A stretch of 57,384 nucleotides of DNA, taken from NCBI GenBank assembly GCA_017428025.1, contig JAFRRO010000095.1, forward strand, positions 1-57,384. The letters run 5' to 3'. The notes beneath the pieces were generated by a model. That model was not told the origin of the DNA. It did no database searches and was given only the letters and a program-made list of their open reading frames with translations. Each line of letters starts with the position of its first letter. Positions within the stretch are counted from its first letter, which is position 1. Position numbers and translations under genes: made by a program. This DNA is from Clostridia bacterium (GTDB taxonomy: Bacteria; Bacillota; Clostridia; Christensenellales; CAG-138). Shown here piece by piece: positions 16,357 to 25,227 of this stretch.

Positions 16357-19300
16357 TCAGAATTGCACGGTATAGCGGTCGAACGGTACGATTTCGGCAC
16401 CGAACAGACCGGACGGATTGTGCGTCGATTCGAGAAGATTCATCAGCGTATTGACGACGCCGAGCGTGATCTCGTTTTCGCCCTCCTTTAGGTACGGCGT
16501 GAGATCGGCTTCATACGGACGCCAGAGGCACGTCCCGACCGGTTTTCCGTTGACCGCGACGGTCAGCACGTCGCGTCCGACGTCGGCTTTCAGAAGCAGC
16601 TTTCGTTCGAGCAGTTCCTTTGCAATATGCACCTTTGCGGTATAGAGCCCCGTACCGGAATAGTACGGATAGCCGTACCGGTTCCAGTCGCCGAGCGGCA
16701 GCTCGGTCTTCGGCTCCGCAATCGTTTCGACGCCGTGATCCTCCGCAACCGCAAAGCTGCCGATGATCTTCAGAAGATCCGTCATGCCGTCGCTCTTCTT
16801 GGTGACGGTCAGCCGGACCGCGACGGTGTTGTCGCCGATGACGAAATACGCCTTCATCGGCACCGTTTTGATCTCGGCGTCCAGATAGCTCCGCACCGGC
16901 GTCTCGGTGACCTCCCTGCCGTTCACGTACAGCGTGTACGCGCTGCCCTTGAAGCCGTCGATCATCAGCTTCAGATCGTCCGGCACATACGAAGCGCGCA
17001 CCTTTGTCACATACCACAGCGTGACCGGATAGGTCTCCTCGTCGCGCTCGACCGGCAGCTGCATCTCCCACGCGCCCATGCGCATGTCGAACCATCCGGA
17101 CATGTCCGCCGTTCCGTTCGTGATCGCCGCAACGTCGTCGTGCTCGGTCGCGTACGTCATCTTCCACGCGTCGGTGTTGATGCTGTTCGGCTTGTCGATC
17201 GCAAACGCGAACGGACCGCAAAGCGGGATCGCGTCGCCCGGACGCACCGCTGAAACCGTCTGCGTCGATAGGCCGCCGTTGTCGCAAAGCGTCACTTCGC
17301 CGTCGTGCGCAAGGCGCGCAAAACCGGTCGCAACGCGCATATCGGGATCGAACGCTTCCACGGTGATGTCCGCCGCGCAGATGTGCGCGGGCTCAACCGC
17401 GTCCGCAAACGAGAACATCTTGGAGCCGAACGGCTCAAAGTGCGCGTTGAGCTGCGTATACCCGTCTTCGATCGCATAGACCGGCGCTTTTCGGATGTCG
17501 CCGGTTTCGAGATTCCAGAGCTCCGGCGTATGCGCGCCGAGGAAACGGATCGTGACGTCAGCCGGTTCGTTGACCGGATTGATCAGGAAGAACAGGTCCT
17601 TTCCGTCCTTGACGCGGTGCAGACAGAATATCTCGTCGCTGTCGATCTCGATCTCCGGCGTGACGCAGGCGCGCAGCATCCGGTCAAGCAGCGCAAGCCC
17701 TTCCGCTTCGTCGGGGTTGTTCTTGAAGCCTTCGCCCGAAACGAATACGACCTTTCCGCCGCCGATTTCGCGTTCGCTCATCGTCTGACTGCGGTGTTCG
17801 GACGTCAGGAAGCGCGTACGCAGGGCTTCGGGATCGACGCCGAACAGCGCTTCGATGCGGTCGTTGAAACGGTCCGCTTCGCCCTCGACGCAGCGATACG
17901 GCAGCAGCGCGTCGCCGCCGAGCTTCCCGCCCGCGCAAACGAACGCTTCCATCGTTTTGAGCGTGTCCGCCTTGATGTGCGTACACGGCGGCAGCAGCAG
18001 CATTTCGTAGCGCTCGCCCGCAATGCAGAGCTTGCCGTCCCTGATCTCGGTGCGCGTATTCAGCACGTCTTCATCGATGTAATCGTAGTCGATGTGAAGC
18101 CGCAGCATGCGATCCGCCAGATAGTTGAACTCGCGCTCAATGCATTCGGAGATCTTGGTGCGCTTGTTCGGCATGTAGTTCGCCCAGATCGAATTCATCG
18201 GGTAGAGCACCGCGACCTTTGCGACGTGATCGCCGCCGGATAGCGTATAGCCGAGGCGCGTCATGTAGTCGTTGAACTGCCTGTACTGCTCCCACCAGGT
18301 GAACTGACAGAACATCGACGGCGGCCAGTCGCGCTTGCGCTCGCCCTCGATCGTGTAGTGGAAGCCGTGCGGGATGAACTGATTGACGCCCAGCACATAC
18401 TCCCAGTCGCCGATCCATTTCATGCGCTCCATTGTGCAGTCCCAATAGGAACCGCCCATGGATTCGCACACAAGCCGCGCGCTGCCGTTCTGATGCGCCG
18501 CGCTCGACGCAATCTTCAGCGCGACGTGCTCGTTTTCCATTTCGCGCGTGCCGATACGCGGATACAGATGGTCGACGCCCGTCATATGGAAGTGCTGCAG
18601 ATGCTTAAAGAGGTTGCCGTCGACACGCGCATGCATGCGCAGCGATTCCTCGTAGAGCAAATGTCCTGTGGAGATCACATCGTGATCCGCGCACCAGTCC
18701 TCGATCTGCTTGAAATAGGATTTCTCATACTGATCGGTCAGCGTGCTCCAGAAATCGTAGCGCACCTGCTCGGTATCGCCGCCGCAATCGAAGAACAGCT
18801 TGGGCAGATTCTTCTTGAGATCGTAGCCGTTGTGCTCGCGGAAGATTTTGAACATCCCGTGCGTCCACGGCACGATGAAATTGTCGCGTCCGGTCTCGAA
18901 ATAGTGCATCGCGGGCTCGTCGGTAAAGAAACCCTTGACCTGCTTTGAGAAATCGCCGTCGAGGTACGCCCGATACCGCTCATGCGTGTATTCGATAAAC
19001 TTTTTCGTCGTCTCCGGATTCAGTACGTCCGCGTACCAGGTGCTCTTGCGCTCGATGAAATAGAAGAGCTTCCACGGTCCCTTCGGCGCTTCCCACGTAA
19101 TGACCTTGTCGAACGACAGCGACGGCATCAGATCGACGATCTCATAGTTGCCGGATTCGAGATCGGCAAGCTTGATCGCGCAGGCATAGACCGGCTCGGA
19201 CTGTTCGAGGTCGTTGTAGCGGGAGTCGGTGCCCTCCATGAACGTGAAGAACTGCCCCGGCAAATCGCCTTCGACCAGCTCGAGATAGACGTTCGTCATC

Positions 19301-19647
19301 TCGGGATGATCCTTCATCAGCGTCTGTCCGCAGGTGCCGCTCGGCCAGTTGTATTCGTCGTAGATCCAGATCTGCAAACCCTCTGCCTGCGCTGTCTCGA
19401 TCGTAAACCTGACGCGATCGAGCCAGTCCTCGTTCATGTAGCCGAGCTCCTCGCGCACGCCGAAGCGCGCGTGGATATAGAAGCCCGGGCAGCCCTTTGC
19501 CTTGTACTCGCGAATCTGATAGGCGATCTCATCGTAGGACATTTCGCCGTTCCAGAACCAGAACGGCATGATGCCGAACTCGACGCTCGGCTTACTGAAT
19601 TTTTCCTTCGACAGCGGTTCGCCGGTAACAAGAATGTTTTCTTCCAT
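16357..19647 (-). CDS. Large GH106-like glycosidase (alpha-L-rhamnosidase superfamily)
   Basis: This 1096-residue cytosolic protein has the start MEENILVTGEP, preceded by AAGGAAGG; an in-frame upstream start is less likely. The N-terminal half is a TIM barrel of GH106 style: MPFWFWNGEMSYDEIAYQI (about 27-45), GFYIHARFG, IYDEYNWPSGTCG (Asp97-Glu98), FFTDEPAMHYFETGRDN, CESMGGSYWDC and the block IEGERKRDWPP. A glutamine-amidotransferase-like segment (LLLPPCTHIKADTLKTMEAF) and C-terminal galactose-binding-like sandwiches (about 930-1096) follow. GH106 members are alpha-L-rhamnosidases, but many relatives are uncharacterised and similarity here is judged by motif only. The lack of a signal peptide means hydrolysis after import. 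Confidence 0.75.
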   Translation of the reverse strand: MEENILVTGEPLSKEKFSKPSVEFGIMPFWFWNGEMSYDEIAYQIREYKAKGCPGFYIHARFGVREELGYMNEDWLDRVRFTIETAQAEGLQIWIYDEYNWPSGTCGQTLMKDHPEMTNVYLELVEGDLPGQFFTFMEGTDSRYNDLEQSEPVYACAIKLADLESGNYEIVDLMPSLSFDKVITWEAPKGPWKLFYFIERKSTWYADVLNPETTKKFIEYTHERYRAYLDGDFSKQVKGFFTDEPAMHYFETGRDNFIVPWTHGMFKIFREHNGYDLKKNLPKLFFDCGGDTEQVRYDFWSTLTDQYEKSYFKQIEDWCADHDVISTGHLLYEESLRMHARVDGNLFKHLQHFHMTGVDHLYPRIGTREMENEHVALKIASSAAHQNGSARLVCESMGGSYWDCTMERMKWIGDWEYVLGVNQFIPHGFHYTIEGERKRDWPPSMFCQFTWWEQYRQFNDYMTRLGYTLSGGDHVAKVAVLYPMNSIWANYMPNKRTKISECIEREFNYLADRMLRLHIDYDYIDEDVLNTRTEIRDGKLCIAGERYEMLLLPPCTHIKADTLKTMEAFVCAGGKLGGDALLPYRCVEGEADRFNDRIEALFGVDPEALRTRFLTSEHRSQTMSEREIGGGKVVFVSGEGFKNNPDEAEGLALLDRMLRACVTPEIEIDSDEIFCLHRVKDGKDLFFLINPVNEPADVTIRFLGAHTPELWNLETGDIRKAPVYAIEDGYTQLNAHFEPFGSKMFSFADAVEPAHICAADITVEAFDPDMRVATGFARLAHDGEVTLCDNGGLSTQTVSAVRPGDAIPLCGPFAFAIDKPNSINTDAWKMTYATEHDDVAAITNGTADMSGWFDMRMGAWEMQLPVERDEETYPVTLWYVTKVRASYVPDDLKLMIDGFKGSAYTLYVNGREVTETPVRSYLDAEIKTVPMKAYFVIGDNTVAVRLTVTKKSDGMTDLLKIIGSFAVAEDHGVETIAEPKTELPLGDWNRYGYPYYSGTGLYTAKVHIAKELLERKLLLKADVGRDVLTVAVNGKPVGTCLWRPYEADLTPYLKEGENEITLGVVNTLMNLLESTHNPSGLFGAEIVPFDRYTVQF

Positions 19648-19663
19648 AAATCCTTCCTTGCGT

Positions 19664-21841
19664 TTAGAATAGTTCGATTGCCGCATACAACGGAAGCGAC
19701 GGGAATACGACGGTCAATATGCCGTTTTCCGTGCTGACGTCCGCCGGCAGCGGATTGCCGTCCAGATCGATCGCCCTTGCGCCGGTCAGCGACGCGTCGC
19801 GCAGTTTCACGGTGACGCCCCCGATCGGCAGCACCCGGTCGGCTTCGGAATCATAGCGGTAGTTCAAAAGCTGCAGGCTTCTTGCCGTTTCGCCGACATG
19901 CGTATGCGCGCCGACAAATGCGCGATCGGACGGATCCGCCGTTTCGATCAAAATCTGCTCCTCGCCCGCAACGGCCTTGCGGAACGCCGTGGTAAAGGAT
20001 CGCATCGCCTCTTTCAGCGAATCCGGATTCTCCGCGGCCGTAACGGTCGGCAGTTCTTTGATCCGCGCCGTCCATTCGGGACGGTCCTCCGCGGTTTTGC
20101 CGAACAGCAGGACCTTTCCGCCGTTTTCGGCATAGCGCAGAAGCTCCTCGCGCTGGTTATCAGTCAGCACGGTGCATTCGGGCAGAACGATCAGCCGATA
20201 CTGCTTCCAGTCCTCCGCACTGACGCGGTCGGGACGCAGTTCATCGTCGCCGAACATGCGCACGTCGTAGAGCGCCCGTTCCTCGCTCATCCGCTGGATG
20301 ACCTCCCAGAAAGGCAGACGCGACGCGTTCGCGCTTTGCTCCTCGACCGAACGGTAAAACAGGATCGAATCGACGTCGGTGAACTGATCGCCGCCCTTCT
20401 TTGTGACCTCGCGCCAATAGTTGCTCGGGAACGAGTAGACGACCATGATCTCCGCGCCGCTGGTCTTAGAAAACAGCCTGTCGTGATCGGCGAGGAAGCT
20501 TTGCACCTGCTCGGTCACGCTGCGCGGCGGCCAGAAGCCGGTTTTGATCGTGTTTCCCATCCATCCGCCGTACGGCACGCTCATGTTGCAGCCATAAACC
20601 GCAGCCTCCAGCAGCAGCAGACGATAAAGGTCGTACCCTCTGCCGCGATTCAGTTCGTCGTTGAGCTGCGGAATGATGCCGCCGTAGGGATTCTCCGCAA
20701 CTATGACCGGCTTGTTCCCCGAAAAGCCCGAGACGTAGCGATACCAGTGCGGTTGACGGAACAGCGTATGATCCATTTCGGTGATCACGCAGTCCACCGT
20801 GTTTTCAAACGGATAGTAGACCGGCATGCACGTAAAGAAGTTGCCGCTCATCCAGATCTCGCGGCCGTATTTCTCCTTTGCATAGGCGCGCGCATGATCG
20901 ACCAGCTCCGTAAAGTGCTTTTTGACCGCGCGCATCTGAAACTCGTACACGTCGCGGTACGTCCACGATTCCGTGGGGTGGCTCACCTTGCTGTCGCGCA
21001 GGTACTGACCGATGTCAAAGGTGTCCAGATCGAACGACTCGTACCCCTTCGGAAGCGTGCCGTTTGCGCGTTTGTTTTTCAGATAGCTGCGGAACTGCTT
21101 GACGCAATCCTTGCAGAAACAGCCGCCCGCCCCCATCGAGGTGATCGGCAGCTCCGCTTCGTCGAGCTGGATGCCGGTCACGCCCGCATCGATCTGCAGC
21201 TCCATGATCTTCTTGAGATACCCGCGCCACACGGGATTGTTGCGGCAGGTCTGATAGCAGGTTTTGGAATGTCCCCTGACCTCCACCCAGCCCGCATGCA
21301 CGGGCTCTCCGCGGAATGTGCGCGCGGCAGCCTCCTCCTGCAGCGCCGTGACCCGTTCGCCGTCGCTGTTGCAGATCCCGTCCGGATAGTAGTCCTTCAG
21401 GGACGTGCGGAACAGTCCGTCGTATTTGCCGGAGGAGAACTCGTTGAGCCCGTAAGTTGCCCCGGCACGGTCGGACGGTCCTTCGCGCAGGACGTTGAAC
21501 GCCTTCATGTGCCTGCCGTCCTCCGAAACCTCGACCGGAAACTCCCAGCCCTGCACCTCGAACACGATGCCCATGGCGCGAATGCCGCGCTTGCTGCATT
21601 CGGCGATGAACTCGGAATCGTTCATAAAGCCGTAGAACCGCAGCCGCGGATCAAGCTCGCCGAACGCCTCGTTTTCGAGATACGGCAGGGAAATCGAGCC
21701 GCCGCCCAATGCGGACCAGACGAGGATCGTCGCGCGGTATCGTTCGAGATCCTCGATCATCTGCATGGAGCGATACGGAAGACTCGGGTGGTAGCAATGA
21801 TTGTCATGATACCACCCGTCAAAGTAGATGCCTCTTTCCAC
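19664..21841 (-). CDS. Putative TIM-barrel glycoside hydrolase of unassigned family
   Basis: This 725-residue cytosolic protein begins MERGIYFDGWYHDNHCYHPS. The N-terminal TIM barrel carries IQLDEAELP (Asp227, Glu228, Glu230), a likely catalytic strand, followed by GCFCKDCVKQF (Cys241, Cys243, Cys246), a cysteine cluster seen in several uncharacterised GH-A-like enzymes; CVITEMDHTL may supply the second acid. A flavodoxin or GATase-like domain, as in GH42 trimerisation domains (VLPECTVLTDNQREELLRY), spans about 545-600, and a small beta domain closes the protein. I do not recognise an exact CAZy family. It precedes the GH106-like gene by 16 nt, and the pair may act sequentially on one oligosaccharide. 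Confidence 0.65.
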   Translation of the reverse strand: MERGIYFDGWYHDNHCYHPSLPYRSMQMIEDLERYRATILVWSALGGGSISLPYLENEAFGELDPRLRFYGFMNDSEFIAECSKRGIRAMGIVFEVQGWEFPVEVSEDGRHMKAFNVLREGPSDRAGATYGLNEFSSGKYDGLFRTSLKDYYPDGICNSDGERVTALQEEAAARTFRGEPVHAGWVEVRGHSKTCYQTCRNNPVWRGYLKKIMELQIDAGVTGIQLDEAELPITSMGAGGCFCKDCVKQFRSYLKNKRANGTLPKGYESFDLDTFDIGQYLRDSKVSHPTESWTYRDVYEFQMRAVKKHFTELVDHARAYAKEKYGREIWMSGNFFTCMPVYYPFENTVDCVITEMDHTLFRQPHWYRYVSGFSGNKPVIVAENPYGGIIPQLNDELNRGRGYDLYRLLLLEAAVYGCNMSVPYGGWMGNTIKTGFWPPRSVTEQVQSFLADHDRLFSKTSGAEIMVVYSFPSNYWREVTKKGGDQFTDVDSILFYRSVEEQSANASRLPFWEVIQRMSEERALYDVRMFGDDELRPDRVSAEDWKQYRLIVLPECTVLTDNQREELLRYAENGGKVLLFGKTAEDRPEWTARIKELPTVTAAENPDSLKEAMRSFTTAFRKAVAGEEQILIETADPSDRAFVGAHTHVGETARSLQLLNYRYDSEADRVLPIGGVTVKLRDASLTGARAIDLDGNPLPADVSTENGILTVVFPSLPLYAAIELF

Positions 21842-21858
21842 AAACGGTTCCTCTCGGG

Positions 21859-23271
21859 TTATCTGTCGTTGTACATCAGGTTGATTTCGGACTGAATCTG
21901 CGACTCTAAGTTGGCGTTGATGGTCGCCGCCGGAACGCCGTCGCGGATGTAGTTGACGATCGTCGCGATGACCGTGCCGATGTCGTTCAGGCCCTTGTCA
22001 TACTGATAGACGAGATTGACGTCGTCGGCATAGATCATGTCGTAATTCGTCTGTCCGATGCGGTTGGCTTCCTTCTGGTTGCCGACAACCTGCTGCAGCT
22101 CGTTGACCACGCGCATGAACGCGACCGCGCCTTCCGGATTCTTCGCGCCGTTCGGCACCGCCATGCCCTGCGGATAGACGACGAGGTTCTTGCCCTCATA
22201 GTCGTCGCCGGTCGGGAACGGAACCATGCCGGTATCGAACGGGACGTCGACCGGATACTCCTTGCCGCGAATCATCGCCATGCCGCCGTTGTCGAACCAG
22301 CCGAACATGTCGTTGCCGTAGATGAAGCAGTCCTTGAGCTCGATCAGGTAATTGATCGTGTTCTGCGTCTTGACGGAGCCGAGGTTCGAGGTGACCTCGC
22401 CGGTCTTGGTGTCGATGTTGAGAAGCGAGCCGCCGTTCGCATACATGAACGAAAGGATCGTATCCTCCCACGAACCGTAGGCGACCTGACTCAGCTCGCC
22501 GTCCGTGGTCTTGGTGAGACGCTTGCAGACGTCGCGGAAGGTCGTCCAGTTCCACTTGCCCTGCTGATAGAGCGTCGCGGGATCGTCCAGCCCTTCGAGG
22601 TCGAACAGGTCCTTGTTGTACATGATGTAGAACGCATAGGGCTTCAGCGGGATCGCGTAGTAACTGCCCTTCCACTGGAAGGTCTCCTTGTTGATCTTGT
22701 AATAGTTGAAATCGAGATCGCTCGTATACGCGTCAAGGTTCTGCGCAACGCCGGAAAGGATTACGCTGTACAGCGTTTCGTCGTAGACCTCAAAGAGGTC
22801 CGGCGCGTCGCCCGCATTCTGCAGGGATGTGACGGTCTCGAGCATATCGCCCCATGCGGAGTAAATGACCGTGACCTTGCCGCCGTACTTTTCTTCAAAG
22901 TACGGGATCGCCTCCAGGATCGGATCGTAGACGTCCGGCTGTTTGCGGATGTCGACCGCGTACTGTTTCGGATTGTACCAGTAGACGATCGTCAGATTCG
23001 GGTTTTCGAGCGAAGCGGGAAGTCCCTCGACGTTGTCAAGGAAGCTCGCATCCGCACCGCCGCCGGTGATGATCTCGCCCGCAATCTCGCCGTTCTGCGG
23101 TTCGTCTCCGCCCGCTCCGGTGTTGTCGCTGCCGCCGCCCGTCGGATCGGTCACATTGCCCGCGGGATTCGACGGCGTGTTGCCGCCGTTCTGATTCAGT
23201 TCGCTGGTGCATGCCGCAAACAGCGCAAGGCACATCAGAAGTGCAAGTGTGAGAGAAAGTGCTTTTTTCAT
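21859..23271 (-). CDS. Extracellular sugar-binding lipoprotein of ABC importer 2
   Basis: This 470-residue binding protein has a lipoprotein signal, MKKALSLTLALLMCLALFAAC (lipidated Cys21), and a Gly/Asn/Pro-rich linker to about residue 70. The remaining region is a type-1 solute-binding domain (LTIVYWYNPKQYAVD; GGKVTVIYSAWGDML; AYGSWEDTILSFMYANGG; MAMIRGKEYPVDVPF). It should deliver an oligosaccharide to the two permeases encoded immediately upstream (25-nt gap). The order permease-permease-binding protein is reversed relative to the first importer in the same operon. Confidence 0.92.
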   Translation of the reverse strand: MKKALSLTLALLMCLALFAACTSELNQNGGNTPSNPAGNVTDPTGGGSDNTGAGGDEPQNGEIAGEIITGGGADASFLDNVEGLPASLENPNLTIVYWYNPKQYAVDIRKQPDVYDPILEAIPYFEEKYGGKVTVIYSAWGDMLETVTSLQNAGDAPDLFEVYDETLYSVILSGVAQNLDAYTSDLDFNYYKINKETFQWKGSYYAIPLKPYAFYIMYNKDLFDLEGLDDPATLYQQGKWNWTTFRDVCKRLTKTTDGELSQVAYGSWEDTILSFMYANGGSLLNIDTKTGEVTSNLGSVKTQNTINYLIELKDCFIYGNDMFGWFDNGGMAMIRGKEYPVDVPFDTGMVPFPTGDDYEGKNLVVYPQGMAVPNGAKNPEGAVAFMRVVNELQQVVGNQKEANRIGQTNYDMIYADDVNLVYQYDKGLNDIGTVIATIVNYIRDGVPAATINANLESQIQSEINLMYNDR

Positions 23272-23296
23272 GTTCGTTTCCTCCTAATAGAATTGA

Positions 23297-24280
23297 TCAG
23301 ATACCTGTTAAACCGGAGTCCTCAATGCCCTCCGAGAAGCGTTTTTGCAGGAACACATACAGGATCACCAGCGGGAAAATCGCAATGAGCGCCGCCGCCT
23401 GAATCTGTGTATTCGCGGTCTGGATGTTCTCAAGTCCCGTGCCCATGTTGTGCAGGTTTTCGAGGTTCGCCTGGAACGACGCCATCGCCGTCGCCATCGT
23501 ATCCGTCGTGCGAATGTACATCGCGGGCGTGTAGTAATCGTTCCAGTTCCATACCACCGCAAGGAGCAGCACCGCGATAATGATGTTCTTCGCCGTCGGC
23601 AGGATGATGCGCAAAAACGTGCGCAGCGGTCCGCACCCGTCGATCGCCGCCGCTTCCTGCAGCTCCTTCGGAAGCCCCGTGAAGAACTGCATGAAGATAA
23701 AGATGAAGATGCCGTTCTTGAGCCCGACGCCGAACAGGGCGGGCAGGATCGTCACCCACGGCGTGCCGATCAGGTTGATCGGTCCGATCGACGGGATCAC
23801 CCGATGCAGCAGCGAAAGAATGCCCAGAAAATCGAAGTACCGGTAGCTCGAATAGAGCGAGGTCGAGATCGTCTGCGGCGGAACGATGATCGTGAGGATC
23901 ACGCAGGCGAGGATCAGGCCGCGTCCCTTGAAGCGGAACCGCGCAAGTCCGTAGCCCACGAACATCGCGATGAACGTGGAGATGAACGCGGGAAGAATTT
24001 CGATGAGCAAGGTGTTCAGGAACACCTTGCCGACGTCCATGACCTTGAACACGATGTAGAAGTTGTCGAGCGTGAGGCTTCTCGGGATCCACACGACCGA
24101 GGGATCGTAATACTGCGAGATCGGCTTGAAGGCGTTGGAGATCATGTACAGCACCGGATAGAGCACGACGTAGCAGAGACCGAGCAGAAAGACGTGCCGG
24201 AGGATCGTGAGGATGACGCCGATGATACGCCGTTTGCGTACCATCGCGTTGACCTCTCTTTGCGGAGAACGTTGTTTCAT
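23297..24280 (-). CDS. Carbohydrate ABC permease, MalG type (importer 2)
   Basis: About 327 residues starting MKQRSPQREVNAMVRKRRIIG. The chosen ATG lies 13 nt after the upstream stop with GAGGGGG ahead of it; a GTG further upstream would overlap the previous gene. It has six predicted membrane segments and the cytoplasmic EAA loop LPKELQEAAAIDGCGPLRTFLRIILPTAKN split across the 200-230 region (EAAAIDG is the core). The loop docks on an ATPase that is not encoded here. It pairs with the MalF-type permease directly upstream. Confidence 0.9.
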   Translation of the reverse strand: MKQRSPQREVNAMVRKRRIIGVILTILRHVFLLGLCYVVLYPVLYMISNAFKPISQYYDPSVVWIPRSLTLDNFYIVFKVMDVGKVFLNTLLIEILPAFISTFIAMFVGYGLARFRFKGRGLILACVILTIIVPPQTISTSLYSSYRYFDFLGILSLLHRVIPSIGPINLIGTPWVTILPALFGVGLKNGIFIFIFMQFFTGLPKELQEAAAIDGCGPLRTFLRIILPTAKNIIIAVLLLAVVWNWNDYYTPAMYIRTTDTMATAMASFQANLENLHNMGTGLENIQTANTQIQAAALIAIFPLVILYVFLQKRFSEGIEDSGLTGI

Positions 24281-24293
24281 GCGCTTCACCCCC

Positions 24294-25214
24294 TCAGTTC
24301 TCGATCTTTGCCGCACGCCTGCCGATGGTCAGATAGGCAAGCCCCAGGAACACGGCAATCACCAGGAAGTACATCCATGCCATCGCGGCGCTCATGCCGA
24401 ATTTCATGGTCTTGCCGAAGCCCATCTGCTGGATCGCCGCCATCATGACGTTGCCGCCCGCCGTGCTGCCGTAGGCGGTCGACGCGTCGATCACGCAGTA
24501 GACCACGTTGAGAAAGATGATCGGCGAGATCTTCGGGATCGTGATGCGCCAGAAGATATCCCACGCGCTGGCGCCCTCGATGCGCGCCGCTTCATACGCG
24601 CTCTGCGGGATCTTCTGCAGGCCCGAAATGTACAGAAGGATCGGTACGCCGCAGTTGACGACCATCGAGAAGATCGCGTCGATGATCCGCGTCAGGATGT
24701 TGATGAACGAGGTCGGCAGACCGCCCTGCTGCATCAGCGTCGTCATCGAGGTCGACGAATAGATATAGGCGTTGCCCGTGCCGGACAGCCCCGACGAGCC
24801 CACGACCGAGCTGACCATCGAATAGACGACGCCGCTGGTCATGATGATCGGCAGGAAGAAGATCGCGCGGTACACCGTGCGCCCGCGGAAGTTCTGGACC
24901 AGAACAATGGCGATGAACAGGCTCAGGATCGTGCAGATCGCGACCTGCGCCAGCATCGAGCCGGTCACCGTCCAGAGGTTGCGGAGAAAGCTGCTGTCCT
25001 CCAAAAGCAGATACCGGAAGTTCTGCAGCCCGACGAACTTCGTTTCGAGGCCGTTCTGCCCCATCGTCACGTCGTTGAACGTATACCAGAAGCTCTCGAT
25101 CATCGGCTTCAGGAAGAAGATGATAAAGCCGATCACGAACGGCAGTACGAACAGCCAGCCGGCGCGGTTCTGCTTCCTTGTCAGGGAATACTGTTTGTTG
25201 CGTTTCTTTGCCAT
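24294..25214 (-). CDS. Carbohydrate ABC permease, MalF type (importer 2)
   Basis: This 306-residue inner-membrane protein has a first helix at about 18-36 (GWLFVLPFVIGFIIFFLKP) and the EAA loop AYEAARIEGASAWDIFWRI. It forms the channel with the following MalG-type gene; the 13-nt gaps on both sides fit a single transcript. Ligand and partners are inferred from position. Its sequence differs clearly from the first importer's MalF-type protein, so the two importers are not a recent duplication. Confidence 0.9.
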   Translation of the reverse strand: MAKKRNKQYSLTRKQNRAGWLFVLPFVIGFIIFFLKPMIESFWYTFNDVTMGQNGLETKFVGLQNFRYLLLEDSSFLRNLWTVTGSMLAQVAICTILSLFIAIVLVQNFRGRTVYRAIFFLPIIMTSGVVYSMVSSVVGSSGLSGTGNAYIYSSTSMTTLMQQGGLPTSFINILTRIIDAIFSMVVNCGVPILLYISGLQKIPQSAYEAARIEGASAWDIFWRITIPKISPIIFLNVVYCVIDASTAYGSTAGGNVMMAAIQQMGFGKTMKFGMSAAMAWMYFLVIAVFLGLAYLTIGRRAAKIEN

Positions 25215-25227
25215 ATCCGCCTCCCCC

